Source: Atribacterota bacterium
GTDB lineage: Bacteria > Atribacterota > Phoenicimicrobiia > Phoenicimicrobiales > Phoenicimicrobiaceae
NCBI GenBank assembly: GCA_030599445.1
Contig: JAUVOA010000017.1
Span: 1-12,870 of the forward strand
Direction: 5' to 3'
Length of the DNA: 12,870 nt
The notes under the pieces are model-generated. The model ran no database searches, was not told the origin of the DNA, and saw only the letters and a program-made list of their open reading frames with translations. The translations under genes and the position numbers were made by a program. Position 1 is the first letter of the stretch. Each line of letters opens with the position of its first letter. Positions 1-6,758 of the stretch are shown piece after piece.

Positions 1-334
1 CTGATATTGCAACTCCAATCCTCTGGACTTTTCCTGCCTCTCTTTTAGAACGTGAGGTATAAAACATGTAATATTTGTCATTTTTTTCGATTACTGACCC
101 CGTCCAAATTGAAGTATCATCCCAGCTTCCTTCCGGACCTGCCTTAAGTACAGTTCTATCTTCCTTCCATATTTCAAGATCCTTTGAAACTGCATGACCT
201 ACAGAAGCAACCGAATGTCTGACATCCGGATTTTGTATGTTTCTTGGTGCCTGCAAATAATAAATGTGATAAAGATCCTTTTTTTTCACTAACCAAAAAT
301 CCCACATATAACTATTCGCTGGCGAATAATACAT
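1..334 (-). CDS. N-terminal part of a five-bladed beta-propeller glycosidase (GH32/43/68-like), cut by the window edge
   Basis: The 111 visible residues begin MYYSPANSYMWDFWLV and continue off the left edge without a stop. The WDFW motif at residues 11-14 resembles the nucleophile segment (WDSWP) of GH68 enzymes, and SIWTGSV near 76-81 resembles the WSGS segment of clan GH-J. The pattern of aromatic beta-strands (YHIYYLQAP, KYYMFYTSR) fits a beta-propeller glycosidase. The ATG at 332-334 follows GGAG with a 7-base gap, and an in-frame stop lies at 353-355, so this start is secure. It is the last visible gene of the sugar operon and probably cleaves the imported sugar. There is no signal peptide, so a cytoplasmic enzyme acting on an imported oligosaccharide, possibly fructose-containing, is inferred. 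The exact family and substrate cannot be fixed from this fragment. Confidence 0.75.
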   Translation of the reverse strand, partial: MYYSPANSYMWDFWLVKKKDLYHIYYLQAPRNIQNPDVRHSVASVGHAVSKDLEIWKEDRTVLKAGPEGSWDDTSIWTGSVIEKNDKYYMFYTSRSKREAGKVQRIGVAIS

Positions 335-438
335 TTTAATACTCCGTTCATCTCAAGTCCTAAGCTAATTTATCAACTTCTTATATTTAGTTGTATGATA
401 TCTATTATATTAACAGATTATCCCGTATATTTTAAGAC

Positions 439-495
439 TTAAATATAAATATCAAGAAAATCTGAGAAATTATTATTAATAGATATGTTGTTCAT
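439..495 (-). CDS. Possible 18-residue leader peptide before the glycosidase gene
   Basis: An ATG at 493-495 is preceded by AGGAG with a 9-base gap and opens an 18-codon frame, MNNISINNNFSDFLDIYI, that ends with TAA. It lies in the 203-base gap between the second permease gene and the glycosidase gene, on the same strand. A good ribosome-binding site before such a short frame could mark a real micro-protein, a translated leader that couples ribosomes to the downstream gene, or chance. No family is recognised. Confidence 0.2.
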   Translation of the reverse strand: MNNISINNNFSDFLDIYI

Positions 496-537
496 TGTAT
501 GTTTCTCCTATGTGGCCGCAGCAAACACTATGCGCTG

Positions 538-1425
538 TTATCCTTTGATACCACTGGATGCTACCGAACGCATGAACCATTTTTGGAACAATAAGAATAT
601 AATTAGTGAAGGTATTGTGACCATGGAAGCAAAAGCAAAAATGTCTCCCCATACTTTTGGATCCTGGCTAAAGAATTGCTGAATTGCTACAGGTAATGGT
701 CGATATTCATAACCACGAGTTACCATAAGAGGCCAGAGAAAATCACCCCAACGAAAAAGAAATTGTAAAATGGCAACTGTAGCAAAAACCGGTTTTGATA
801 AAGGAACAATAATTTTCCAATAAACTTGAAAAGGATTGGCTCCATCTATTTTTGCTGCCTCATCCAGACTTTTAGGTAAACCAATAAAAAATTGATAAAA
901 AAGGAAAATAGAAAAAGCATCAACAATAAAAGGTACTATTTGTACCTGATAACTATCTAACCAGCCAATTCGATTTACCATTAATAATAAGGGTATCACC
1001 ACTACCTCAATAGGGATAATTATCAGGGCGATTATAAAAGAGAGCATAAGCCCCCTCCCTTTAAAACGTAGCCGGGCAAGCGCATAAGCAATCATGCTAT
1101 TCAAAACAAGTCCGGTAAGCACTGTACTGCCTACAATAAAAACTGAATTAAACATAAAACGACCAAAAGGCATTTGCTTAAATACATCAAAGTAGTTTTT
1201 GAGTCCTAAGTCTCCATAAGGAATAAAGGCTGATATACTGCTCATATCTCTTATAATCTGGGTCTCATTGTTTTTAATAGAACTCACGAACATGAAAACT
1301 ATGGGGAATAGGAAGAATAAAGCAGCTACAATTAATAATGAATAATTGAGAATCATAGAAAGGTTCTTACGGAATCTAAATGAAAATCTTTGAGAATTTT
1401 TAACCGCAGCATCAACACTTGTCAC
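538..1425 (-). CDS. Sugar ABC transporter permease, MalG type (CUT1 family)
   Basis: This is a 295-residue integral membrane protein with about six hydrophobic segments, the usual length and layout of MalG-type permeases. The cytoplasmic loop that docks on the ATPase is clear: the EAA motif begins at residue 189 (DEAAKIDGANPFQVYWKIIVP). The start is GTG at 1423-1425. Only one base separates it from the stop of the upstream permease gene, and the ribosome-binding site (GGCGGTGAT) lies inside the end of that gene, so the two are translationally coupled. With the MalF-type partner it forms the heterodimeric membrane channel for a mono- or oligosaccharide. The substrate cannot be read from the permease; the neighbouring GH32/43/68-like enzyme is the best hint. 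Confidence 0.93.
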   Translation of the reverse strand: MTSVDAAVKNSQRFSFRFRKNLSMILNYSLLIVAALFFLFPIVFMFVSSIKNNETQIIRDMSSISAFIPYGDLGLKNYFDVFKQMPFGRFMFNSVFIVGSTVLTGLVLNSMIAYALARLRFKGRGLMLSFIIALIIIPIEVVVIPLLLMVNRIGWLDSYQVQIVPFIVDAFSIFLFYQFFIGLPKSLDEAAKIDGANPFQVYWKIIVPLSKPVFATVAILQFLFRWGDFLWPLMVTRGYEYRPLPVAIQQFFSQDPKVWGDIFAFASMVTIPSLIIFLLFQKWFMRSVASSGIKG

Positions 1426-1426
1426 T

Positions 1427-2374
1427 TTATATCACCGCCCTTTCTTCCTTTAAATAAATCCTTTGTATTAATGAAACAGCCAGCACAATTAGAAAAAACA
1501 ATACTCCAATGGCTGAAGCATAACCAACGCGAAGCATTTTAAAGCCTTCCTCATATAAAAGCACAATAATAGTTTTGGTGGCTCCCTGGGGACCTCCTTT
1601 GGTCATGACCCAAACTTGGGTAAATAACTTGAACGCCAAAATAGTAGTAGAAATAATTACAAAAATTGTGGTGTTACGCAATTGCGGAACGGTAATCTGC
1701 CAGAACTGTTGCCAGGTATTAGCTCCATCAACTCGTCCTGCTTCGTATAATTCACCAGGAATACCCTGCAGACCAGCTAGATAAATTACCATTTGGAAAC
1801 CCACTCCCTGCCAAACAGATAATATCATAATAGACGGAAGAGCCAGGGCAGTGTCGTTTAGCCAATTATAGGGTCCTAATTTTCCAAAACTAATGAAACT
1901 TATCATCTGGTTAATCAAGCCTTCTCCCGGATTGTACAAAAAATACCAAATAATAGACACCACCACCATAGTAGTAACTACCGGACTAAAATAAATAGTA
2001 CGAAACAGATTGATAAAGCGAAGTTTTTGATTAACTAAAACAGCTAACAAAAGGGCAAGAAAAGTTTGTAAAGGGACTACAACAACTGCGAAAACAAAAG
2101 TATTAAGTAATGCTTGATGAAAGCTTGGGCTGCTAAATAATCTTAAAAAGTTCCGAAGGGCAATAAATTGGGTAGGTAAATTAGGATTGGATATTAATCT
2201 TTGGTCTGTAAAGGATATTACAAATGCTATAATAAAAGGGGTTAACAGAAAAAGAAGTAAAAAAAATAAGGGGAGAGCGCAAAAAGACCAAGCTGCAAAT
2301 GTTTCTCTTTTTTGTAATGAACTTCCATTCTTTTTAAGTGATTTTGTATTTGAAATGGTAGATTCGCTTATCAT
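1427..2374 (-). CDS. Sugar ABC transporter permease, MalF/UgpA type (CUT1 family)
   Basis: This 315-residue membrane protein has a charged cytoplasmic N-terminus (about residues 1-28) followed by roughly six transmembrane segments. The EAA loop begins at residue 211 (YEAGRVDGANTWQQFWQITVP). The C-terminal segment VWVMTKGGPQGAT, near 254-266, matches the conserved 'TxGGPxxxT' stretch of MalF/UgpA permeases. Lacking the large periplasmic loop of E. coli MalF, it is closer to UgpA or MsmF in form. The ATG at 2372-2374 is preceded by AAAGGG with an 11-base gap, a modest ribosome-binding site. It pairs with the MalG-type permease encoded immediately downstream. No ATP-binding subunit is seen in the operon as far as the window shows. 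Confidence 0.93.
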   Translation of the reverse strand: MISESTISNTKSLKKNGSSLQKRETFAAWSFCALPLFFLLLFLLTPFIIAFVISFTDQRLISNPNLPTQFIALRNFLRLFSSPSFHQALLNTFVFAVVVVPLQTFLALLLAVLVNQKLRFINLFRTIYFSPVVTTMVVVSIIWYFLYNPGEGLINQMISFISFGKLGPYNWLNDTALALPSIMILSVWQGVGFQMVIYLAGLQGIPGELYEAGRVDGANTWQQFWQITVPQLRNTTIFVIISTTILAFKLFTQVWVMTKGGPQGATKTIIVLLYEEGFKMLRVGYASAIGVLFFLIVLAVSLIQRIYLKEERAVI

Positions 2375-2474
2375 TATTTATATAACCCTTTGTTCATTTT
2401 TTACTTTTTTCATTTAATTATAATCTATTATCTTAATTTTCTCAAAATCCTTATAGGTTCTATTTATATTTAAT

Positions 2475-2483
2475 TTTATATCA
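2475..2483 (-). promoter_or_regulatory. Possible extended -10 promoter element for the permease genes
   Basis: On the minus strand the sequence reads TGATATAAA, an extended -10 (TGnTATAAA) about 100 bases before the MalF-type permease start. No convincing -35 hexamer sits at the right distance. It could give the permease and glycosidase genes an internal promoter, but AT-rich gaps produce such matches by chance. Confidence 0.25.
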
Positions 2484-2514
2484 TCACATTAAGGTAACAA
2501 AAAGAGTAAATTAA

Positions 2515-2544
2515 TTGACAGGTTTGCTGTAACTTTTATATAAA
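2515..2544 (+). promoter_or_regulatory. Consensus-like promoter on the opposite strand, pointing into the 3' end of the binding-protein gene
   Basis: On the plus strand a perfect TTGACA (2515-2520) is followed 18 bases later by TATAAA (2539-2544), or 16 bases later by TATATA. Transcription would start near 2551, run through the 2590-2629 hairpin and become antisense to the end of the sugar-binding-protein gene. No open frame follows it, so a small antisense RNA is the natural reading. It may also be chance in AT-rich DNA. Confidence 0.35.
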
Positions 2545-2589
2545 TAAATTAGTGGGATTTCTAATGTAAATTTAGAAGTCTAAAGGTTC

Positions 2590-2629
2590 TGTGCCTGCAC
2601 TTTTCAAGTAATTAAAAAGTGCAGGCACA
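2590..2629. terminator. Strong stem-loop between the binding-protein and permease genes (attenuator or mRNA-stabilising hairpin)
   Basis: The arms at 2590-2604 and 2615-2629 are perfectly complementary over 15 bp, with a GC-rich core (GTGCCTGCAC) and a 10-base loop. It lies 10 bases past the stop of the binding-protein gene. Downstream on the minus strand there is no run of T (GAACCTTTAG), so it is not a classic intrinsic terminator. In maltose-type operons such hairpins (as at malE-malF) protect the upstream mRNA and lower downstream expression. That role is inferred here. Confidence 0.7.
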
Positions 2630-2638
2630 TTAAAGTAT

Positions 2639-3928
2639 CTAATTCGTAATCGGATAACCCCGATTGTCTTCAATATCTTGATCAATTTTTTGGACAGCTT
2701 TATCTAATTCATTCTTAACATCTGCACCACTAACTATGTTTTGTACAGCCTCTGCAAATGCAGTAGTTATAGTTGGATAAGCCGGAGTTTCGGGTCTTGG
2801 TACCGCAACTCCGCCTTCCAGCTGTTCAACAAAAATTCCAAGTGAGCCATTTGGTCCAAATAATTCTGACATGGCAAGGGCAGATTTGCGAGCAGGGACG
2901 GCGCCATTAGCATTAGTCATACGTAGGATCTGTTCTGGCTCAATAAGATATTCGAGAAATTTCCAAGCAGCATCCGGGTTTTTGGATTGAGAGGTTACCC
3001 CCCAATTCCAAGAACCCATACCGGTAACAGCCTTATCACCAAATTTAGGCATGGGGAGAAGTACTAAATCATCGCCCAATCCTTCATTATGGGGGGTCCA
3101 CATCCAATGACCTACAAAAGATAGAGCAGTAATTTTTCTACCGTAGAAGTCGTCATCACCTGCCGGCTGAAGCTTAGCATATCCTTTGCTAAATAAGCTT
3201 TGGAACCAAGTCATTGCTTCCACTGCTTCAGGACCATTAAGGATACCATCTGCTGATTGAAAATCACTACGGTCAATTAAATCAGCACCCCAACTCTGGA
3301 TAATCGGTGCAAAACCGTAAGTATACCATTCGCCCTGGCCATAATTCATCTTAAAATCAATAGCATATTCCACCTCATCAAGAGCCTGTAGTTTTTCCAG
3401 GACTTCATTAAATTCCTCCAAAATCCAGGCATCCTTGATGCTGGTAGGAATACGTACTCCTGCTTTTTCTAAATAAGCTCTATTCCCCCAAATGGCTAAA
3501 CCGGAATCAAAAGTTCCCAGAGAATATAACTTTCCGCCAAAAGTACCCTGCGCAATAATAGTAGGTAAGAAGTCAGCATTTAATTCGCTGGATACATAAT
3601 CATCTAAAGGAATAAGATGGCCAGCCCAGGCATAATTATAGAGAAAAGGACCATCGAAGTCCAATAAATCAGGAAGATCGCCAGCCAAGGCTGCTGCGCT
3701 TACCTGCTCATTGAAAGACCCTTCAGGAAGCCTAACAGCTTTTACTATCACTTCATTCTGCATAGCATTAAAATCTTCTACTTGGGCATCAAGAACTTCT
3801 CGTTCCTCTCCCTTACCAGAATGAAACCAAACTTCAATAGTTACCGGTTCAGCTAAGGCTGTTAGTGTAAAACTGGTTAAAAGTAATACGGTTAATAAAA
3901 TTAAAGTAAACAATGATAATTTTTTCAT
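2639..3928 (-). CDS. Extracellular sugar-binding protein of an ABC transporter (solute-binding protein family 1)
   Basis: The 429-residue protein starts with a Sec signal peptide (MKKLSLFTLI then a hydrophobic run) and a likely signal peptidase I site at ALA-EP, near residue 26. The mature part opens with VTIEVWFHSGKGEE, typical of family 1 sugar-binding proteins. Later segments such as GHWMWTPHN, GSWNWGVTSQSKNPDAAWKFLEYL and AVPARKSAL match the family's C-terminal half. No lipobox cysteine is present, so the protein should be free in a periplasm. The ATG at 3926-3928 has an excellent ribosome-binding site (AAAAGGAGG, 10-base gap). It delivers the sugar to the two permeases encoded downstream. 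The hairpin after it suggests it is made in excess over them. The ligand is unknown. Confidence 0.93.
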   Translation of the reverse strand: MKKLSLFTLILLTVLLLTSFTLTALAEPVTIEVWFHSGKGEEREVLDAQVEDFNAMQNEVIVKAVRLPEGSFNEQVSAAALAGDLPDLLDFDGPFLYNYAWAGHLIPLDDYVSSELNADFLPTIIAQGTFGGKLYSLGTFDSGLAIWGNRAYLEKAGVRIPTSIKDAWILEEFNEVLEKLQALDEVEYAIDFKMNYGQGEWYTYGFAPIIQSWGADLIDRSDFQSADGILNGPEAVEAMTWFQSLFSKGYAKLQPAGDDDFYGRKITALSFVGHWMWTPHNEGLGDDLVLLPMPKFGDKAVTGMGSWNWGVTSQSKNPDAAWKFLEYLIEPEQILRMTNANGAVPARKSALAMSELFGPNGSLGIFVEQLEGGVAVPRPETPAYPTITTAFAEAVQNIVSGADVKNELDKAVQKIDQDIEDNRGYPITN

Positions 3929-4041
3929 TTCTAAATATCCTCCTTTTAATTAATTAATTTATCTTAAGAACTTTCTATCTGCTATATTTATCACCTCCTT
4001 TAAATGTGAATAATGAGCTTTTCGTAAAATTCTTAAAGCCT
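3929..4041 (-). promoter_or_regulatory. Leader of the binding-protein gene with two full Shine-Dalgarno sequences
   Basis: The 113-base gap between the repressor gene and the binding-protein gene carries AAAAGGAGG at 3939-3947, which serves the annotated start. A second, equally strong AAAGGAGGTG lies at 3992-4001 with no ATG, GTG or TTG at a usable distance behind it. It may be a standby ribosome site, a remnant, or chance. No convincing promoter or terminator is seen here, so read-through from the repressor promoter is plausible. Confidence 0.4.
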
Positions 4042-5076
4042 TTATTCAGAACTTTCTCGACAGGATTTTCTTATGATTAATTCCGCACTTAGGATATGAT
4101 TTTCTTTTTGAGAATAATTTTTTATTTTATTTTGTATCTCTGCAATGAGTAATTCAGTGGCAAGTTTACCTATCTGATTTGTGGGTTGTCTGATAGCGGT
4201 GATTGATGGAGTGACCAGTTTAAACCATTTAGAGTCATCGAAGGATAAAACTCCCATATCTTTTGGTATCTCATATTGAAGTTCTCTAATCGCCCTGAGG
4301 ACTTGATGACATATATTATCATTTCCACATAAAATAGAATCTATTTCTTTATTTTGGTATAACCAACTCTTGATGATTTCCTTATTATCGCTTCCACTAT
4401 ATTGAATAAATTTTACATTTATCTTTTTTGAAGAATTATGCAGTTGGGCAGCCATCTTATAACCTAATAGTCGTTGTTCCATTGTATATACATTTGTCTG
4501 ATAGGAAACAAAACCTACATTCATAAAACCATGATTAAACAGATGGTTCATGGCTTTTTTGGTAATTTCCATATTATTAATACCAACAAAATCTACAGAA
4601 AGCCCATATACTTTCCTATCAATTTGAATAGCGTTAATTTTATGGGGAATTATTGAATCATAAACGCGAGTAGAATTATTAACCGGAGCAAATATTAATC
4701 CTTCAACTCCATTTTGTATGAGTGTATTAATATGTAATTGTTCTTTTAACGGATCATCCTCAGAATCACATAAAATTACACTATACCCTTCACTATGTGC
4801 GGTTAGTTCAATTGCTTTAACTACTTCTGCAAAAAAACTTTCTCTTATATCTGATATTATAACTCCAATTACCCGAATTTTTTTCCCTCTTAACCCACGA
4901 GCAAATATATTAGGAGCATAGTTAAGTTTTTCAATTGCTTCAAGAACCCTATCGTGTGTTTCTTTATCGACATGACGTGTTTTATTGATAACATGAGAAA
5001 CAGTTGATATCGAAACCCGGGCACATTTCGCAACCTCTTTCATGGTTGATTTTTTTGAATTTTCGGGTAAAACCAT
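4042..5076 (-). CDS. LacI-family transcriptional repressor of the sugar operon
   Basis: The 344-residue protein has an N-terminal LacI helix-turn-helix (MKEVAKCARVSISTVSHVIN, about residues 12-31), a hinge (LNYAPNIFARGLRG, about 51-64) and a periplasmic-binding-protein-like effector domain to the end (GVIISDIRESFF, GVLSFDDSKWF, TAIRQP). The ATG at 5074-5076 is chosen because AAGGGG lies 6 bases before it. A longer frame from a TTG at 5109 would begin inside the predicted operator and has no ribosome-binding site. A further Met at 5043 lacks one too. The gene lies directly upstream of the transporter genes on the same strand, so it probably represses them and itself until the sugar or its phosphate is present. 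The effector is unknown. Confidence 0.92.
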   Translation of the reverse strand: MVLPENSKKSTMKEVAKCARVSISTVSHVINKTRHVDKETHDRVLEAIEKLNYAPNIFARGLRGKKIRVIGVIISDIRESFFAEVVKAIELTAHSEGYSVILCDSEDDPLKEQLHINTLIQNGVEGLIFAPVNNSTRVYDSIIPHKINAIQIDRKVYGLSVDFVGINNMEITKKAMNHLFNHGFMNVGFVSYQTNVYTMEQRLLGYKMAAQLHNSSKKINVKFIQYSGSDNKEIIKSWLYQNKEIDSILCGNDNICHQVLRAIRELQYEIPKDMGVLSFDDSKWFKLVTPSITAIRQPTNQIGKLATELLIAEIQNKIKNYSQKENHILSAELIIRKSCRESSE

Positions 5077-5103
5077 TAAAAGCCCCTTTTCTATAAAATT
5101 ATT

Positions 5104-5119
5104 GCGCAAACGTTTTTAT
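5104..5119. promoter_or_regulatory. Predicted LacI-family operator controlling the repressor gene
   Basis: GCGCAAACGTTTTTAT contains the perfect palindrome AAACGTTT with the central CG typical of LacI-family sites, and it is close to the PurR box. It lies about 7 bases downstream of the predicted -10 box and so covers the expected transcription start, the classic place for repression. I saw no second copy in the other gaps of the operon. Confidence 0.6.
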
Positions 5120-5126
5120 CAAACTT

Positions 5127-5156
5127 ATTTTACCATTTTCAAAATTTGTTTGTCAA
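5127..5156 (-). promoter_or_regulatory. Promoter of the LacI repressor gene and probably the whole sugar operon
   Basis: On the minus strand a perfect -35 box TTGACA (5151-5156) is followed, after 18 bases, by TAAAAT (5127-5132) as -10. Transcription should begin near 5120, inside the LacI-type operator, and the repressor ATG follows about 45 bases later. Confidence 0.65.
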
Positions 5157-5174
5157 ATAAAAATCGGTAAAATT

Positions 5175-5190
5175 AAAAAAAAGGGGGGGG
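5175..5190. repeat. A8-G8 homopolymer pair upstream of the repressor promoter
   Basis: Eight A are followed directly by eight G on the plus strand, about 20 bases upstream of the -35 box of the repressor gene. A run of eight G is rare in AT-rich DNA and is prone to slippage during replication and sequencing. It lies outside the promoter hexamers and outside any gene. Confidence 0.6.
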
Positions 5191-5202
5191 TTAATGGGTT
5201 AT

Positions 5203-5228
5203 TAAAAACACGGCATGCCGTGTTTTTA
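5203..5228 (-). terminator. Rho-independent terminator after the TPR gene
   Basis: This is a 26-bp perfect palindrome centred between 5215 and 5216, with core CACGGCATGCCGTG and arms ending in A5/T5. On the minus strand the GC-rich stem is followed by TTTTTA, so it should stop transcription from the TPR gene, whose stop codon lies about 64 bases before it. Because of its symmetry it would also work rightward. Confidence 0.8.
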
Positions 5229-5291
5229 GGAAATTAGTGGCTGGGGAAACCATGCAAAATAAGCATTTTAGAGAAGAATTATCTCGGGGCT

Positions 5292-6548
5292 TTATTTATA
5301 AATCATATCAAATAATTTATCTGCTGTATCCTGATCTAAATCTTTGAGAATTTTGTATTCGCCCAGGGCAGCATTTTTATCCCCCTGAACCAGATAAATC
5401 ATTCCCAGGCTATAGTGGGCAAAAGTATAATCCGGCTGAACACGTATAACCTGTTTAAAAGATTCAATAGCTTTTTCATAATCCTCTAATTGGCTGTACG
5501 CCCATCCCTGGCCATAATAAAAATCTGCATCTTCCGGATTTTGATTAACCGCTTCCTTAAAAGCATCAACAGCTTCCTGATATTTTTCCAGTTCTCCATA
5601 AGCCCAGCCTAAATTATAATAAATATAAGTGTAATCAGGATTGATGCGAATAACTTCCTGATAAGCCTCTACGGTTTTCTCATAATTCCCTTTTTTATTA
5701 TAGAGCCATCCTAAATAGAAAAAAGCATCGGCATATTGGGGATTCTTTTGAGTTGCTTTTTTAAAGCTTTCGATAGCGGCGTTTTCATTATTTTCCATTT
5801 TTCGGTAAATCATGCCTATAGTGTAATAAATTTCATCAGCAGAATCGGGTAGGAAATTTGCAGCCTTTCCCAGGTTTTCAACAGCTTCAGGATAATTTTC
5901 CATCTTCTGATAATTCATTCCTAAACGATAAAATGCCTTACCATAATCCGGTTGGAAATGTACAGCTTTTTTTAAATTATCAATTGATTTTTGATATTCT
6001 CCGATTTCTTCATAGGTAATTCCTAAACCGTAATACGTTTGGGCATCATCGGGGTCAAGCAGCAAAGCCTGCTGAAAGGCGGCAATAGACTCATTATATC
6101 TTTCTAATTCATTATATGCCAATCCCAGGCCATAATGGGCACTGGCAAAATCCGGTTTACTGCGAATGGCCTGTTTAAAAGCTTCCAATGCTTCCTTCTT
6201 TTTTTGAAGCTCCAGATAGGAAAGCCCCAATCCGTAATAAGCTGAACTATAATCGGGTTTTAAATTGATGGCATTTTTATAGTGGGTTGTGGCTTTTTCG
6301 AATTGACGGGTATTTTTAAATATTCTTCCAATTTGGAAATAAGCATCTGCATGAGCCGGGTCTAATTCGATAATCTGTTGGAAATAAGTAAGCGCTTCTT
6401 CGTATTGTTTTTTATTTTCTAATAAATCAACACCCTGAAAGTAAAGTTCTTCTATTGATTCATCCTGACCAAAACTGACACTACTGCCCGAAGCTATAAA
6501 GATAATAATCAAGATCAAAAAAATAATGAGTATATGTGAATTCTTCAT
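5292..6548 (-). CDS. Exported TPR-repeat protein
   Basis: The 418-residue protein has a short hydrophobic signal sequence (MKNSHILIIF to about residue 27, GSSVSFGQ) with no lipobox cysteine, so it is either released to the periplasm or held by an uncleaved anchor. The rest is about eleven consecutive 34-residue tetratricopeptide repeats from near residue 33 to the end. They have the usual pattern of W/Y-LG-Y at the first helix, A at position 20 and a closing 'NPDY' or 'KPDY' turn (for example YYGLGLSYLELQKK and NPEDADFYYGQGWAYSQLED). One repeat carries a two-residue insertion (DEIYYTIGM). TPR arrays form superhelical scaffolds for protein binding, so a role in envelope assembly or complex formation is inferred. 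No enzymatic domain is attached. The ATG has AGGAGG 6 bases upstream. The gene appears to be a single transcription unit. Confidence 0.9.
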   Translation of the reverse strand: MKNSHILIIFLILIIIFIASGSSVSFGQDESIEELYFQGVDLLENKKQYEEALTYFQQIIELDPAHADAYFQIGRIFKNTRQFEKATTHYKNAINLKPDYSSAYYGLGLSYLELQKKKEALEAFKQAIRSKPDFASAHYGLGLAYNELERYNESIAAFQQALLLDPDDAQTYYGLGITYEEIGEYQKSIDNLKKAVHFQPDYGKAFYRLGMNYQKMENYPEAVENLGKAANFLPDSADEIYYTIGMIYRKMENNENAAIESFKKATQKNPQYADAFFYLGWLYNKKGNYEKTVEAYQEVIRINPDYTYIYYNLGWAYGELEKYQEAVDAFKEAVNQNPEDADFYYGQGWAYSQLEDYEKAIESFKQVIRVQPDYTFAHYSLGMIYLVQGDKNAALGEYKILKDLDQDTADKLFDMIYK

Positions 6549-6758
6549 CCCCTACCTCCTGCGCAGATTTCCTAATATTTTGTGTGAGACAGATTACCGA
6601 TAACCGATAATATATTTTTAATGGAACAATCCTTGCAATGTTTCATTTATTATAATATATTTTGATGGTTTATTCATTAGTTTAACATATTTTTACATAT
6701 TATAATTATTTCTGAAATTGTGAAGTCTAACCCCGCTTACAACGCGGTTTATCGTTCT
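6549..6758. other. Gap upstream of the TPR gene, with a short tandem repeat and several TATAAT-like motifs
   Basis: This 210-base AT-rich gap should hold the TPR gene promoter on the minus strand. Several -10-like strings are present (for example TATAAT within TTATAATAAATG), but none has a good -35 at the right spacing. A 7-base tandem repeat, ACCGATA twice (6596-6609), lies about 50 bases before the TPR start and could be a protein-binding site. A weak hairpin lies at its right end (listed separately). Confidence 0.35.
6729..6750 (-). terminator. Weak hairpin after the UPF0158 gene
   Basis: CCGC (6733-6736) and GCGG (6744-6747) pair across a 7-base loop, extendable by AA/TT with a two-base bulge. 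It lies just past the stop of the UPF0158 gene but lacks a T run on the minus strand, so it is a doubtful terminator. Confidence 0.25.

Noticed and set aside
313..328. Palindrome TATTCGC-TG-GCGAATA at the start of the glycosidase gene, considered as an operator
   Set aside because: It lies inside the coding sequence (codons 3-8), matches no LacI-type core, and has no second copy.
1575..1784. A plus-strand frame of 69 codons inside the MalF-type permease gene
   Set aside because: It is antisense to the conserved EAA loop region and has no start signal.
5077..5109. An 11-residue N-terminal extension of the LacI repressor from a TTG at 5109
   Set aside because: It would start inside the operator and near the transcription start, without a ribosome-binding site; the ATG at 5076 has AAGGGG at a good distance.
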